Assembly: GCF_001280125.1 (NCBI RefSeq)
Contig: NZ_LGEG01000035.1
Coordinates: 40,510-104,509 of the forward strand
DNA from: Streptomyces sp. NRRL F-6492
GTDB lineage: Bacteria > Actinomycetota > Actinomycetes > Streptomycetales > Streptomycetaceae
DNA length: 64,000 bases
Direction: 5' to 3'
The notes beneath the pieces were generated by a model. That model ran no database searches and was not told the DNA's origin. It saw nothing but the letters and a program-made list of their open reading frames with translations. Position 1 is the first letter of the stretch, and each line of letters opens with the position of its first letter. The position numbers were made by a program, and so were the translations under genes. Positions 8,692 to 16,826 of this stretch are shown here, piece after piece.

Positions 8692-9447
8692 ATGACCGTC
8701 CGCATCCCGTCATCGCGTATCCGCGGGGCCGCCGTGCCCCTGGCGCTCTGCGCCGGACTGACGGCGGGGCTCACGGCCTGCGCCGCCGACCCGGACGAGG
8801 GGACCAACGGGGTCGGGAGGCTCGCCGCCCCCGACATCGAGCGCGAGGCGCGGACGGTGGCGGACGGGGCGAAGGCGGTGCGCCTGGCCGGCACCCTGGT
8901 CAGCAAGGGCGGCACCTTCAAGCTGAACATGCGCCTCAAGCAGGGCGGCGCCAGCGGCTCGGTGACGACGAGGAACAGCACCTTCGAGCTGACGCGGGTC
9001 GGCGACACGCTCTACCTGAAGGCCGACGCCGGCTTCTGGTCCCACGACAAGGGCGACGACAAGCCGACGGACGCGGACACCGAGGCCGCCGAGAAGCTCG
9101 ACGGCAAGTACGTGAAGGTGCCGCAGGACGACCCCTCGTACAAGCAGCTGCGCGGCTTCACCGACATGAAGCCGCTGCTCGACGGCCTCATCGGACTGCA
9201 CGGCGAGAAGGTCAAGGGCGACCGCACGCGGGTCGGCGGGGTGCGCACGATCAAGGTCAAGGGCGGTGCGGACGGCGAGGGCGGCGTCCTCGACGTGTCC
9301 CTGGACGGCTCCCCGTACCCCGTGCAGTTCGCGCGGGGCGGCGGCGGGGGCGTGGTGATGCTCTCCGACTGGAACAAGGACTTCCCGCTCGCCGCGCCGA
9401 CGAAGGACGAGACCGTGGACTACGGCAAGCAGCTGCCCCGCACCTGA
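8692..9447 (+). CDS. LppX/LprG-type lipoprotein
   Basis: 251-residue secreted lipoprotein. The signal peptide ends in lipobox LTAC with the lipidated cysteine at C30. The mature part resembles the LolA-like LppX/LprAFG fold, which in mycobacteria binds lipids or lipoglycans and shuttles them across the envelope. Recognisable stretches are RLAGTLVSKGGTFKLNM, GDTLYLKADAGFW and VGGVRTIKVKG. ATG at 8692 with GAGAGGCAGCGCAG upstream. A second member of this family is encoded at 48295 between adnA and adnB. Transcription converges with the gene ending at 9476. Confidence 0.82.
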   Translation: MTVRIPSSRIRGAAVPLALCAGLTAGLTACAADPDEGTNGVGRLAAPDIEREARTVADGAKAVRLAGTLVSKGGTFKLNMRLKQGGASGSVTTRNSTFELTRVGDTLYLKADAGFWSHDKGDDKPTDADTEAAEKLDGKYVKVPQDDPSYKQLRGFTDMKPLLDGLIGLHGEKVKGDRTRVGGVRTIKVKGGADGEGGVLDVSLDGSPYPVQFARGGGGGVVMLSDWNKDFPLAAPTKDETVDYGKQLPRT

Positions 9448-9479
9448 GGGGCCCGTTCGGCGGGGCGCACGGGCCTCAG
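9444..9479. terminator. Hairpin between convergent genes
   Basis: CTGAGG(GG)CCCGT pairs with ACGGGCCTCAG around a 12-nt loop, with a 2-nt bulge. The structure includes both stop codons (TGA of each strand), so a compact bidirectional terminator is likely. Confidence 0.6.
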
Positions 9480-9985
9480 CGGCGCCTGCGGCGCTTCAGG
9501 AGCAGGCGCGGGAGCGCGGCCGGCGCGGGACGGCGGGTCGTGGCCGCCGTGGGCAGCGGTACGGCCGCCAGGGAGCCGTCCGGCAGCTCCGCGGCGACCT
9601 CCCGCGGGTCGAGCCGCACCACCCGGCACTCGCGCGCCCAGCGGGCGGGCATCGCCTCGCCGTCGGGCGCGTTGAGCCGCTTGCCCTTGAGCTCCGCGAC
9701 GGCCGCGTCCCACTCCTCCGTACCGGCGGCGAGCTCGCGCACGGCGGCCGTCCAGGCGACGATCCGGCCGCCCTTGTCCTTGCTGCGGACGGTCACCTCG
9801 GCCGTGCCGCCGTCCACCAGGCCCGGCAGCGGCTGCTCCCCGGGACCGTCGCCGACGACGAACGCGGCGCCGTCGTGCCAGACGTGCCAGAGCGCGCGGG
9901 CGGGCCCGGTGCCGCGCACCCACACCAGGCCGGACTTCTTGGTGGCCTCCTCGACGAGGGCGGGCCCGAGCGGCTGATCGGTCAT
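9476..9985 (-). CDS. Conserved hypothetical, possibly a PNPOx-like split-barrel protein
   Basis: 169 residues. The N-terminal 60 residues (GLVWVRGTGPARALWHVWHDGAAFVVGDGPGEQ) look like the start of a flavin-reductase or pyridoxamine-phosphate-oxidase-type barrel, but I see no clear flavin motif. The C-terminus ends in a run of Lys/Arg (LLLKRRRRR), unusual for an enzyme and possibly nucleic-acid or membrane-surface binding. ATG start at 9985. It lies 24 bp downstream of corA on the same strand and is probably co-transcribed with it. Confidence 0.65.
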   Translation of the reverse strand: MTDQPLGPALVEEATKKSGLVWVRGTGPARALWHVWHDGAAFVVGDGPGEQPLPGLVDGGTAEVTVRSKDKGGRIVAWTAAVRELAAGTEEWDAAVAELKGKRLNAPDGEAMPARWARECRVVRLDPREVAAELPDGSLAAVPLPTAATTRRPAPAALPRLLLKRRRRR

Positions 9986-10009
9986 GGCCGCAGCCTATCC
10001 AAGCCGCTC

Positions 10010-11137
10010 CTACAGCCAGCCGTTGCGCTTGAGGGTGCGGTGGATGGTGAGGCAGACCACGACGATGCCGGTGAGCACCATCGGGTAGCCGTACTTCCAG
10101 TGCAGCTCCGGCATGTGGTCGAAGTTCATGCCGTACACGCCGCAGACCGCCGTGGGGACGGCGACGATCGCCGCCCACGAGGTGATCTTGCGCATGTCCT
10201 CGTTCTGCGCGACGGTCGCCTGCGCCAGGTTGGCCTGGAGGATCGAGTTGAGCAGCTCGTCGAAGCCGACGACCTGCTCCTGGACGCGGGCGAGGTGGTC
10301 CGCGACGTCCCGGAAGTACTTCTGGATGTCCGGGTCCACGAGCCGCATCGGCCGCTCGCTGAGCAGCTGCATCGGCCGCAGCAGCGGCGAGACGGCCCGC
10401 TTGAACTCCAGGACCTCGCGCTTGAGCTGGTAGATCCGGCCGGTGTCCGTGCCGCGCGTGGAGCCCTTCGCGGCGGGCGAGAAGACGTCGATCTCCAGCT
10501 GGTCGATGTCGAGTTCGACGGAGTCGGCGACCGCGATGTAGCCGTCGACGACGTGGTCCGCGATGGCGTGCAGGACGGCCGAGGGGCCCTTGGAGAGCAG
10601 CTCGGGCTCCCCCTGGAGGCGGTGGCGCAGGTTGCGCAGGGAGCCCTGGCCGCCGTGCCGGACGGTGATGACGAAGTCGGGGCCGGTGAAGCACATGACC
10701 TCGCCGGTCTCGACGACCTCGCTGGTCGCGGTGAGTTCGGTGTGCTCGACGTAGTGGATCGTCTTGAAGACGGTGAAGAGGGTGTCGTCGTACCGCTCCA
10801 GCTTGGGCCGCTGGTGGGCGTGGACGGCGTCCTCGACGGCGAGCGGGTGCAGCCCGAACTCGGCGGCGATACCGGCGAATTCGGCCTCGGTCGGCTCGTG
10901 CAGGCCGATCCAGGCGAAGCCGCCCTTCTCCCGTACGCGCCGCATCGCGCCGCGCGGGGTGAGGCACTCGTCGTCCTCGACCCGGCGCCCGTCGCGGTAG
11001 ACGGCGCAGTCGACGACGGCGGTGGACGCCGAGTGGTCGCGGGTGGGGTCGTACGCGGTGTACGTGGTGGGGGTCTTGCGCAGGGGGTGCCGCAGGCTCG
11101 GACGGACGGCGGCGCGCAGGTCACGGATCATCGACAT
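10010..11137 (-). CDS. corA: CorA-family divalent cation channel
   Basis: 375-residue CorA-type Mg2+/Co2+ channel. A large cytoplasmic N-terminal domain with long stalk helices is followed by two C-terminal membrane helices joined by the signature loop YGMNF (about residue 334), with the expected periplasmic-loop sequence following. The ATG at 11137 (MSMIRDL) is preferred over ATG 11143 because GAAGGAG ends 7 nt before it, while the upstream ATG would be only 1 nt from the Shine-Dalgarno. It acts in the cytoplasmic membrane. Together with the MgtE-N/CBS gene nearby, it makes this stretch rich in magnesium-related genes. Confidence 0.92.
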   Translation of the reverse strand: MSMIRDLRAAVRPSLRHPLRKTPTTYTAYDPTRDHSASTAVVDCAVYRDGRRVEDDECLTPRGAMRRVREKGGFAWIGLHEPTEAEFAGIAAEFGLHPLAVEDAVHAHQRPKLERYDDTLFTVFKTIHYVEHTELTATSEVVETGEVMCFTGPDFVITVRHGGQGSLRNLRHRLQGEPELLSKGPSAVLHAIADHVVDGYIAVADSVELDIDQLEIDVFSPAAKGSTRGTDTGRIYQLKREVLEFKRAVSPLLRPMQLLSERPMRLVDPDIQKYFRDVADHLARVQEQVVGFDELLNSILQANLAQATVAQNEDMRKITSWAAIVAVPTAVCGVYGMNFDHMPELHWKYGYPMVLTGIVVVCLTIHRTLKRNGWL

Positions 11138-11611
11138 GGGCATGCTCCTTCACGGAGAGGCCGTCGGCGACCGTGGCACAGCCCGGAATGGGGACGTGGA
11201 GCTACGTCGTCCACAAAGCGGGCGGCACCGGGGGATCGCGGTGACGGCGTTCGCTACAGACATTCGCTACGGACAGGCAGGAGAAGAAGTGCTCTTCCGT
11301 CGTGCGAGATGCCGGAGAACGGGTCGCGCGGTCCGTGCGGATCAGGGAAAAGCACGGATCCGGGGTCGCGTACCCGGAATCACCGGGAGAAAAAGCGCAC
11401 CGGGCTCGGGTGCGGGGCGGAAGAGCCGCTGGTACTGCCCGATCGACTTCGGTCCATCGCAGCCCCACCTCCTCCGGCCGGTCCCTCGTGAGGGATGACG
11501 TGTGACGAGCGGTCGGGGGATCCAGCACTCCCGGCCAGCGCCCAAGACTATCAGCCGACAGATGGTCAATCCCTTATTTTGCCCGTTCCATACGCGCTTT
11601 ATGCTCAACCC
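11138..11611. other. 474-bp divergent intergenic region
   Basis: This lies between corA (-) and the SUFU-like gene (+). It holds two direct copies of TTCGCTAC(A/G)GAC at 11250 and 11263 (13-bp period), a TCGTCCACA sequence near 11207 that differs from a DnaA box by one base, and an AT-rich stretch 11555-11605 that contains the promoter of the plus-strand gene. No coding potential is convincing. Confidence 0.6.
11579..11605 (+). promoter_or_regulatory. Candidate leaderless promoter of the SUFU-like gene
   Basis: TTGCCC at 11579-11584, a 15-bp spacer, then TATGCT at 11600-11605. The ATG at 11612 lies 6 nt after the -10 box, where transcription would start, so the mRNA would be leaderless. No Shine-Dalgarno is present. 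Confidence 0.55.
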
Positions 11612-12196
11612 ATGGGAGAAGTTCTTGCTCTGGTCGAGGCCCGGTTGCGTACGGCCCTCGGGGAACCGGACGCGCGCGCCGCGGTGACGTTTCTCGGCAC
11701 GGACCGGATCGAGGTGCTCCGCTTCGTCGACGGGGATCGCGTGCGGTACGCGACCCTCGGGATGTCCGCGCGGCCGATGGCCGATCCGACCGCCGCGCTC
11801 GCCGACCCGGTGAAGGGCCCGCGCGCGGAACTCGTCCTCACCGTGCGGGCCGGTCTCGCCGACACCGACAAGGTGCTGCGCCCGCTCGCCGTGCTCGCCG
11901 CCACCCCGCAGGTCGAGGGCGTGATCGTGGCCCCCGGCGCCTCGCTCGACGTGGGCGACCCGCTCTGGCCGGGCGCCCCCTTCAGCTCGGTCCTGGTGGC
12001 GGAGTCCGGCGGCCTGGTGGAGGACCTCGACCTGGACGAGCCGATGGATCCGGTGCGGTTCCTGCCGCTGCTGCCGATGACCTCGAACGAGGCGGCGTGG
12101 AAGCGGGTGCACGGGGCGCAGGCCCTGGAGGAGCGCTGGCTGGCCCGGGGGACGGACCTGCGCGATCCCCTGCGCAGGTCCGTGGAGCTGGACTGA
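11612..12196 (+). CDS. Suppressor-of-fused (SUFU) domain protein
   Basis: 194-residue cytoplasmic protein of the bacterial SUFU family. The C-terminal signature FLPLLPMTSNEAAWKRVHGA is visible, and the core (VLRPLAVLAATPQVEGVIVAPG) fits the fold. In bacteria these proteins are often immunity or regulatory partners, but no toxin gene is adjacent here, so the role is unknown. The ATG at 11612 was chosen because the upstream in-frame extension crosses the AT-rich promoter. The transcript appears leaderless. Confidence 0.8.
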   Translation: MGEVLALVEARLRTALGEPDARAAVTFLGTDRIEVLRFVDGDRVRYATLGMSARPMADPTAALADPVKGPRAELVLTVRAGLADTDKVLRPLAVLAATPQVEGVIVAPGASLDVGDPLWPGAPFSSVLVAESGGLVEDLDLDEPMDPVRFLPLLPMTSNEAAWKRVHGAQALEERWLARGTDLRDPLRRSVELD

Positions 12197-12396
12197 GCCC
12201 CCGCTCCGGCCGCGGGCGCCCCTGCCGGCCTTCCGGGCGGGCGCGGAATCCGGTGCGGGCCGGTCTTCGGGACGCGACGCCCGCATGTGCCCGAGTCCGG
12301 GCACACGTCCCCCAAGGATGAACGACTCATGCCGGACGGGTGATCGTTCGGGGTCGTCCTTGACGCGGGACGGAAGGGGTAGGACCGTTGGGCCCT

Positions 12397-13035
12397 ATGA
12401 GGGGCGAACCCAGTTGCCCGAAGTGCGGTGGCCGGGTCAGAGCGCCCGGTCTCTTCGCCGACTCCTGGCAGTGTGACGCGCACGGCTCGGTGCACCCGCT
12501 CCAGCCCGTCGTCCCGCCCAGCGTCGAAGCCCTCGGCGTGGTGGTGCACCGCTCCCGGGTGCCCGTGTGGATGCCGTGGCCCCTGCCCGTCGGCTGGCTC
12601 TTCACCGGAGTCGCGTACGCGGGCGACGACCGCAGCGGCGGACGCGCGACCGCCGTCGCCTGCTCGGGCCCCGGCCCGCTCGGCGGGATCGGCGAGCTGC
12701 TCCTGGTCGCCGAGGAGCTCGGCGTCGGCCTCGGCGCCCGCTACGCCGGCATCGACGGGCTCGATCCCGGCTCCGGCATGGCCATCGAGAAACCGCCCCA
12801 GACGAAGGTGCTCGCCGCCGGGCGCCCCACCCCGCTCTGGCACGTCAGCGGCGCCCCGCACGACCGCGCGGTCTTCGCGGGCGAGGCGCGCGGCCTGTGG
12901 CTGTGGGCGATCGTCTGGCCCGAGCAGTCCGGCCTCCTGATGTACGACGAACTGGTCCTGACGGACCTGCGGGACGCCGGCGCCGAGGTCGAACTGCTGC
13001 CGTGCGGGGCGCTCACGCCGAGGCTGCTGGGCTAG
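12397..13035 (+). CDS. DUF6758-like Streptomyces protein with N-terminal zinc ribbon
   Basis: 212 residues. An N-terminal CPKC plus a downstream cysteine/histidine group (WQCDAHGSVH) suggests a zinc ribbon. The rest is a hydrophobic, Trp/Gly-rich domain (VPVWMPWPLPVGWLFTGVAYAGDD) without an enzyme motif that I recognise. It is highly conserved in Streptomyces as I recall it. The ATG at 12397 is preferred, but an in-frame TTG at 12388 is 10 nt from GGAAGGGG and cannot be excluded. It follows the SUFU-like gene by 200 bp. Confidence 0.75.
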   Translation: MRGEPSCPKCGGRVRAPGLFADSWQCDAHGSVHPLQPVVPPSVEALGVVVHRSRVPVWMPWPLPVGWLFTGVAYAGDDRSGGRATAVACSGPGPLGGIGELLLVAEELGVGLGARYAGIDGLDPGSGMAIEKPPQTKVLAAGRPTPLWHVSGAPHDRAVFAGEARGLWLWAIVWPEQSGLLMYDELVLTDLRDAGAEVELLPCGALTPRLLG

Positions 13036-13375
13036 GGGGCGTCCGGAAGGTCCCGCACGGCGCCCACGGCGCCCGGCACGCACTCCCGCCCCACCGGGCG
13101 AAAGCCCGGGTACGTCCCGTACGAGCGCTTCCGCCCGGCGTGCCGACCGCACGCACCGGACACCGCGGACACCGCGGACACCGCACAGGACTTTCCGGAC
13201 ACCCCCTAGGGCCCGTCCGGCGGGTCAGGGCCGAGGACGGGGCCGGAGCCGCTCCCGGGGTCCGGGGGCGCAGGCCGCCCGGGGGAGGGGTGTTCCTTCC
13301 GTACGGGCGTGTTCGATTCGCCCGTTATGCTGGAGCGTCCCTCAGTCCGTCCCGAGCCCCCTGGAGTACCGCGTC
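13036..13375. other. 340-bp intergenic region with short tandem repeats
   Basis: This contains a run of the 9-mer ACACCGCGG (about 13158-13195: GACACCGCG repeated four times with small changes) and a copy of the stop-codon-associated repeat CTAGGGCCCGTCCGGCGGGTC (13206-13226). Near the PHP gene is a TATGCT (13327-13332) that may be its -10 box. No gene is evident. Confidence 0.6.
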
Positions 13376-14242
13376 GTGCGCATCGACCTGCACACCCACT
13401 CCACGGCCTCCGACGGCACGGACTCCCCGGCCGAACTCGTCCGGAACGCGGCCGCCGCCGGGCTCGACGTCGTCGCCCTCACGGACCACGACACCACCCG
13501 CGGCCACGCCGAGGCGATCGCCGCGCTGCCCGAGGGGCTGACCCTCGTCACCGGGGCCGAGCTGTCCTGCCGGGTCGACGGGATCGGCCTGCACATGCTC
13601 GCGTACCTCTTCGACCCGGAGGAGCCCGCGCTCCTCGCCGAGCGCGAACTCGTCCGCGACGACCGCGTGCCCCGCGCCCGCGCCATGGTCGGCAGGCTCC
13701 GCGACCTCGGCGTCCCCGTCACCTGGGAGCAGGTCGCCCGGATCGCCGGCGACGGCTCCGTGGGCCGCCCGCACGTCGCCGAGGCGCTCGTCGAGCTCGG
13801 GGTCGTACCGGACGTGTCCGGCGCCTTCACGCCCGAGTGGCTCGCCGACGGCGGCCGGGCGTACGTCGGCAAGCACGAGCTGGACCCCGTCGAGGCGATC
13901 CGCCTCGTCAAGGCGGCCGGCGGCGTCACCGTCTTCGCGCACCCCCTCGCCGTCAAGCGCGGCCAGGTCCTCCCGGAGGCCTCGATCGCCCGGCTCGCCG
14001 AGGCCGGTCTCGACGGCATCGAGGTCGACCACATGGACCACGACGAGGCGACGCGGGCGCGGCTGCGCGGCCTCGCGAAGGAGCTCGGTCTGCTGGCCAC
14101 GGGCTCCAGCGACTACCACGGCAGCCGCAAGACCTGCCGCCTCGGCGAGTACACCACCGACCCCGAGATCTACGGCGAGATCACCCGCCGCGCGGCGGGG
14201 GCCTTCCCGGTCCCCGGCGCGGGGGGACCCGCCACCGCCTAG
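13376..14242 (+). CDS. PHP-domain metal-dependent phosphoesterase (YciV/TrpH type)
   Basis: 288-residue PHP phosphoesterase. Metal ligands are visible in the first motif DLHTHSTASDG (residues 4-14), in LTDHDT, in the FAHP motif and in the C-terminal SSDYHG. This matches the YciV/RNase AM family, which hydrolyses 3',5'-nucleoside bisphosphates or trims 5' ends of RNA. GTG start at 13376 gives the canonical MRIDLHTHS start. The gene stands alone, with a repeat-rich spacer downstream. Confidence 0.9.
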   Translation: MRIDLHTHSTASDGTDSPAELVRNAAAAGLDVVALTDHDTTRGHAEAIAALPEGLTLVTGAELSCRVDGIGLHMLAYLFDPEEPALLAERELVRDDRVPRARAMVGRLRDLGVPVTWEQVARIAGDGSVGRPHVAEALVELGVVPDVSGAFTPEWLADGGRAYVGKHELDPVEAIRLVKAAGGVTVFAHPLAVKRGQVLPEASIARLAEAGLDGIEVDHMDHDEATRARLRGLAKELGLLATGSSDYHGSRKTCRLGEYTTDPEIYGEITRRAAGAFPVPGAGGPATA

Positions 14243-14863
14243 GCCTCCGGCCGGGCGGCCTTCCGGGCGGCCTTCCGGGCGTACGCTCCCGGGCTCCGGT
14301 CCTTTCGGGACCGGTTCCGCCGGGACCGCTTCCCGGTGGCCCGCCGACGGGCTGCCGGGCGACGGGCCGGTCGGGCATCGAGCCGACGGGCCCGGCGACC
14401 GACGGACCGACTCGCGACCGACCGGCTGACCGACCGACCGACCACCGGACCGACCGGCCGGCCGGCTGACCGGTCGGCCCACCGGCTGACAGGCGGGCAG
14501 GCGGGCAGACGGACCGGCCGACAAACGGCGACCGGACCGACCGGGCCACCGACCGACTGACCGCCCCACCGGCTGACAGGCCCATCGGCCGTCAAGGCCG
14601 CCGGTCGGATCACCGGTCGGCAGTCGGCCCGGTCTGGCCCGGTCCGTTCGGGCCCGGCCCGATCCGGTCCGCTCCGTTCGGGCCCGGTCCGTTCCGGCCC
14701 GATCCGGTCCGGTCCGTCCGCCCGCCGCCCCCGGAGCCCTCCCCTTCCTGGTCCGCCCCCGCGCCCCGCGCGGGTACGGCACTCCCCGTCCCAGCGCCGG
14801 AATCATGGATTCCGCGCCGGGGCGACACCCCACCGTTCCACCTCTCCCGCAAGGCACCCCACC
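14243..14863. repeat. 621-bp low-complexity spacer built of short GC-rich repeats
   Basis: No gene. The spacer starts with GGGCGGCCTTCC repeats, continues with many GACCGACC-type tetranucleotide variants (about 14395-14590), then has degenerate repeats of TCCGTTCGGGCCCGG and CCGATCCGGTCCG (14643-14720). A short inverted repeat GGAATCATGGATTCC (14799-14813) lies upstream of marC. Such slippage-prone blocks are unusual in a Streptomyces core region. Confidence 0.75.
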
Positions 14864-15469
14864 GTGTTCGACGTCGCCGTCTTCGGCTCGCTGTTCCTGA
14901 CCCTCTTCGTGATCATGGATCCCCCCGGGATCACCCCGATCTTCCTCGCCCTCACCTCCGGCCGCGCGGCCAAGGTGCAGCGCCGGATGGCCTGGCAGGC
15001 CGTCGCCGTCGCCTTCGGCGTCATCACCGTCTTCGGCATCCTGGGCCAGCAGATCCTGGCGTACCTGCACGTCTCCGTCCCCGCGCTGATGATCGCGGGC
15101 GGACTGCTCCTGCTGCTCATCGCGCTCGACCTGCTCACCGGCAAGACCGACGAGCCCAAGCAGACCAAGGACGTCAACGTCGCCCTGGTCCCGCTCGGCA
15201 TGCCGCTGCTCGCCGGGCCCGGCGCGATCGTCTCGGTCATCCTCGCCGTGCAGCACGCCGACGGCGCGGCCGCCCAGATCTCCGTCTGGGCCGCCATCGC
15301 CGCCATGCACGTCGTCCTCTGGCTGACCATGCGGTACTCGCTCGTGATCATCCGGATCATCAAGGACGGCGGCGTGGTCCTGGTGACCCGGCTCGCCGGC
15401 ATGATGCTCTCCGCCATCGCGGTGCAGCAGATCATCAACGGCGTCACCCAGGTCATCCGGGGTTCCTGA
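14864..15469 (+). CDS. MarC-family integral membrane protein
   Basis: 201 residues with six predicted membrane helices. Typical MarC motifs are MDPPGITPIFLALT in the first helix region and the central PLLAGPGAI. Function in bacteria is unresolved (once linked to multiple antibiotic resistance). GTG start at 14864, with only a weak AAGG upstream. It is monocistronic, followed by a convergent terminator. Confidence 0.9.
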   Translation: MFDVAVFGSLFLTLFVIMDPPGITPIFLALTSGRAAKVQRRMAWQAVAVAFGVITVFGILGQQILAYLHVSVPALMIAGGLLLLLIALDLLTGKTDEPKQTKDVNVALVPLGMPLLAGPGAIVSVILAVQHADGAAAQISVWAAIAAMHVVLWLTMRYSLVIIRIIKDGGVVLVTRLAGMMLSAIAVQQIINGVTQVIRGS

Positions 15470-15497
15470 CCTCCCCGGGGCGGCCCCGGACACCACT

Positions 15498-15543
15498 GCG
15501 CCCCCGTACGGATTCCGCTCTTGCGAAGTCCGTGCGGGGGCGC
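15498..15543. terminator. Convergent hairpin terminator
   Basis: 15-bp stem (one G-T wobble) with 16-nt loop between marC (+) and the small minus-strand gene. It probably terminates both. Confidence 0.75.
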
Positions 15544-15567
15544 GGTGCGTGGTGTGGACCCTGCCTG

Positions 15568-15720
15568 TTACGAGGCCGAGGTCTCGGCGGGGCGGATCCA
15601 GATGCGCTGGCCGATCGAGGCGGCCTGCTGCACGATCCGGTTGACGGAGGCGGCGTCCACGACCGTCCGGTCGACGGGCGTGCCGTCGACGTCGTCGAGT
15701 CGCAGGATTTCGAAGCGCAC
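15568..15720 (-). CDS. Small conserved protein, 50 aa
   Basis: 50-residue protein (VRFEILRLDDVDGTPVDRTV...) with no known domain; an alternating charged and hydrophobic pattern suggests a small folded protein. GTG start at 15720 with GAAGGGAGAAGCCC just upstream. It is followed by the convergent terminator and is divergent from the NYN-domain gene, so the AT-rich region at 15721-15896 serves both. I recall small proteins of this type as common in Streptomyces, but the function is unknown. Confidence 0.75.
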   Translation of the reverse strand: MRFEILRLDDVDGTPVDRTVVDAASVNRIVQQAASIGQRIWIRPAETSAS

Positions 15721-15802
15721 GGGCTTCTCCCTTCGTCTGAGTTGATCCTCCTGGTGGAGAACTGCGTTACATGCCTGTACAACGACATGCACCCTGCAAA
15801 CA

Positions 15803-15826
15803 TTCCTTACGCTAAGGAAAATTTTC
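15803..15826. promoter_or_regulatory. Two overlapping dyads in an AT-rich divergent promoter region
   Basis: TTCCTTA-CGC-TAAGGAA (15803-15819) overlaps the perfect palindrome GAAAATTTTC (15817-15826). The region 15760-15845 is strikingly AT-rich for this genome. This is a candidate operator for the small protein gene and/or the NYN gene; the regulator is unknown. Confidence 0.5.
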
Positions 15827-15896
15827 GGTTGGCTAAATACTGACGAGTAAGGGGGGTGTGGCGGCCGGGCCGACGTCGGCGGACAATGAGCCGCGT

Positions 15897-16826
15897 ATGA
15901 ACGACGCAGACACCCCACAGGTGACCGAGACCGACACCCGCCTCCGCGCACTCGACGCACGCCTGGAGCGCACCAACGACCTCCTCCGGCGCATGCTGGC
16001 CGAGGTCGCCAAGACCCCTTCCACCCACGCCATCTTCGTCGACGCGGGTTACGTCCATGCTGCGGCCGGGTTGCTGGTCGTCGGCACCGAGGACCGGCGC
16101 TCCTTCGACCTCGACGCGGAAGGGCTCATCGAGGCCTTCATCGACAAGGCCCGCACGATCTTCGCGGACAGCAGGCTGCTCCGCGTCTACTGGTACGACG
16201 GCGCCCGCCGCCGCATCCACACCCCCGAGCAGCAGGCCATCGCCGAGCTCCCCGACGTCAAGATCCGCCTCGGCAACCTCAACGCCAACAACCAGCAGAA
16301 GGGCGTCGACTCCCTCATCCGCACGGACCTGGAGTCCCTCGCCCGCCACCGCGCCATCAGCGACGCCGCCCTCGTCGGCGGCGACGAGGACCTGGTCTCG
16401 GCCGTCGAGGCCGCCCAGGGCTACGGCGCCCGCGTCCACCTCTGGGGCATCGAGGCCGCCGAGGGCCGCAACCAGGCCGAGGCCCTCCTCTGGGAGGTCG
16501 ACAGCCAGCGCACCTTCGACCTGGACTTCTGCCGCCCGTACGTCACCCGCCGCCCCGTCACCACGTACGAGAACGAGGGCGAGCCGCCGCCCTCCCGCGA
16601 GGAGGTGCGCTTCGTCGGCGCCCAGATCGCGGCGACCTGGCTCGCCGAGCGCGGCCGGGACCGGCTCGCCGAGCTCCTGCCGGGCGCGCCCTACCTGCCC
16701 GGATCGGTCGACCAGGACCTGCTCGTCGAGGCGGAGCGCCTGCTCAGCCGCTCCCTGCGCGGCCACGCCTCGCTCCGGCGCTCCCTGCGGGACGGCTTCT
16801 GGCAGCACCTCAAGGCGCAGTACTGA
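15897..16826 (+). CDS. NYN-domain (PIN-like) putative RNA nuclease
   Basis: 309 residues. An NYN/LabA-like domain spans about residues 40-215, with acidic active-site positions in AIFVDAGYVHAAAG, KGVDSLIRTDLE and GGDEDLVSAVE; these Asp residues bind metal in PIN-like nucleases. A short coiled-coil-like N-terminus precedes the domain, and a C-terminal domain follows (about 235-309). It is probably an RNase with unknown targets. The ATG at 15897 is favoured over an in-frame GTG at 15858 by family similarity. Its last 17 bp overlap the end of the convergent hydrolase gene. Confidence 0.85.
   Translation: MNDADTPQVTETDTRLRALDARLERTNDLLRRMLAEVAKTPSTHAIFVDAGYVHAAAGLLVVGTEDRRSFDLDAEGLIEAFIDKARTIFADSRLLRVYWYDGARRRIHTPEQQAIAELPDVKIRLGNLNANNQQKGVDSLIRTDLESLARHRAISDAALVGGDEDLVSAVEAAQGYGARVHLWGIEAAEGRNQAEALLWEVDSQRTFDLDFCRPYVTRRPVTTYENEGEPPPSREEVRFVGAQIAATWLAERGRDRLAELLPGAPYLPGSVDQDLLVEAERLLSRSLRGHASLRRSLRDGFWQHLKAQY

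Noticed and set aside
14243..14863. CRISPR array or insertion sequence in the repeat block
   Set aside because: Units vary in length and sequence with no regular spacers, and there is no transposase or cas gene.
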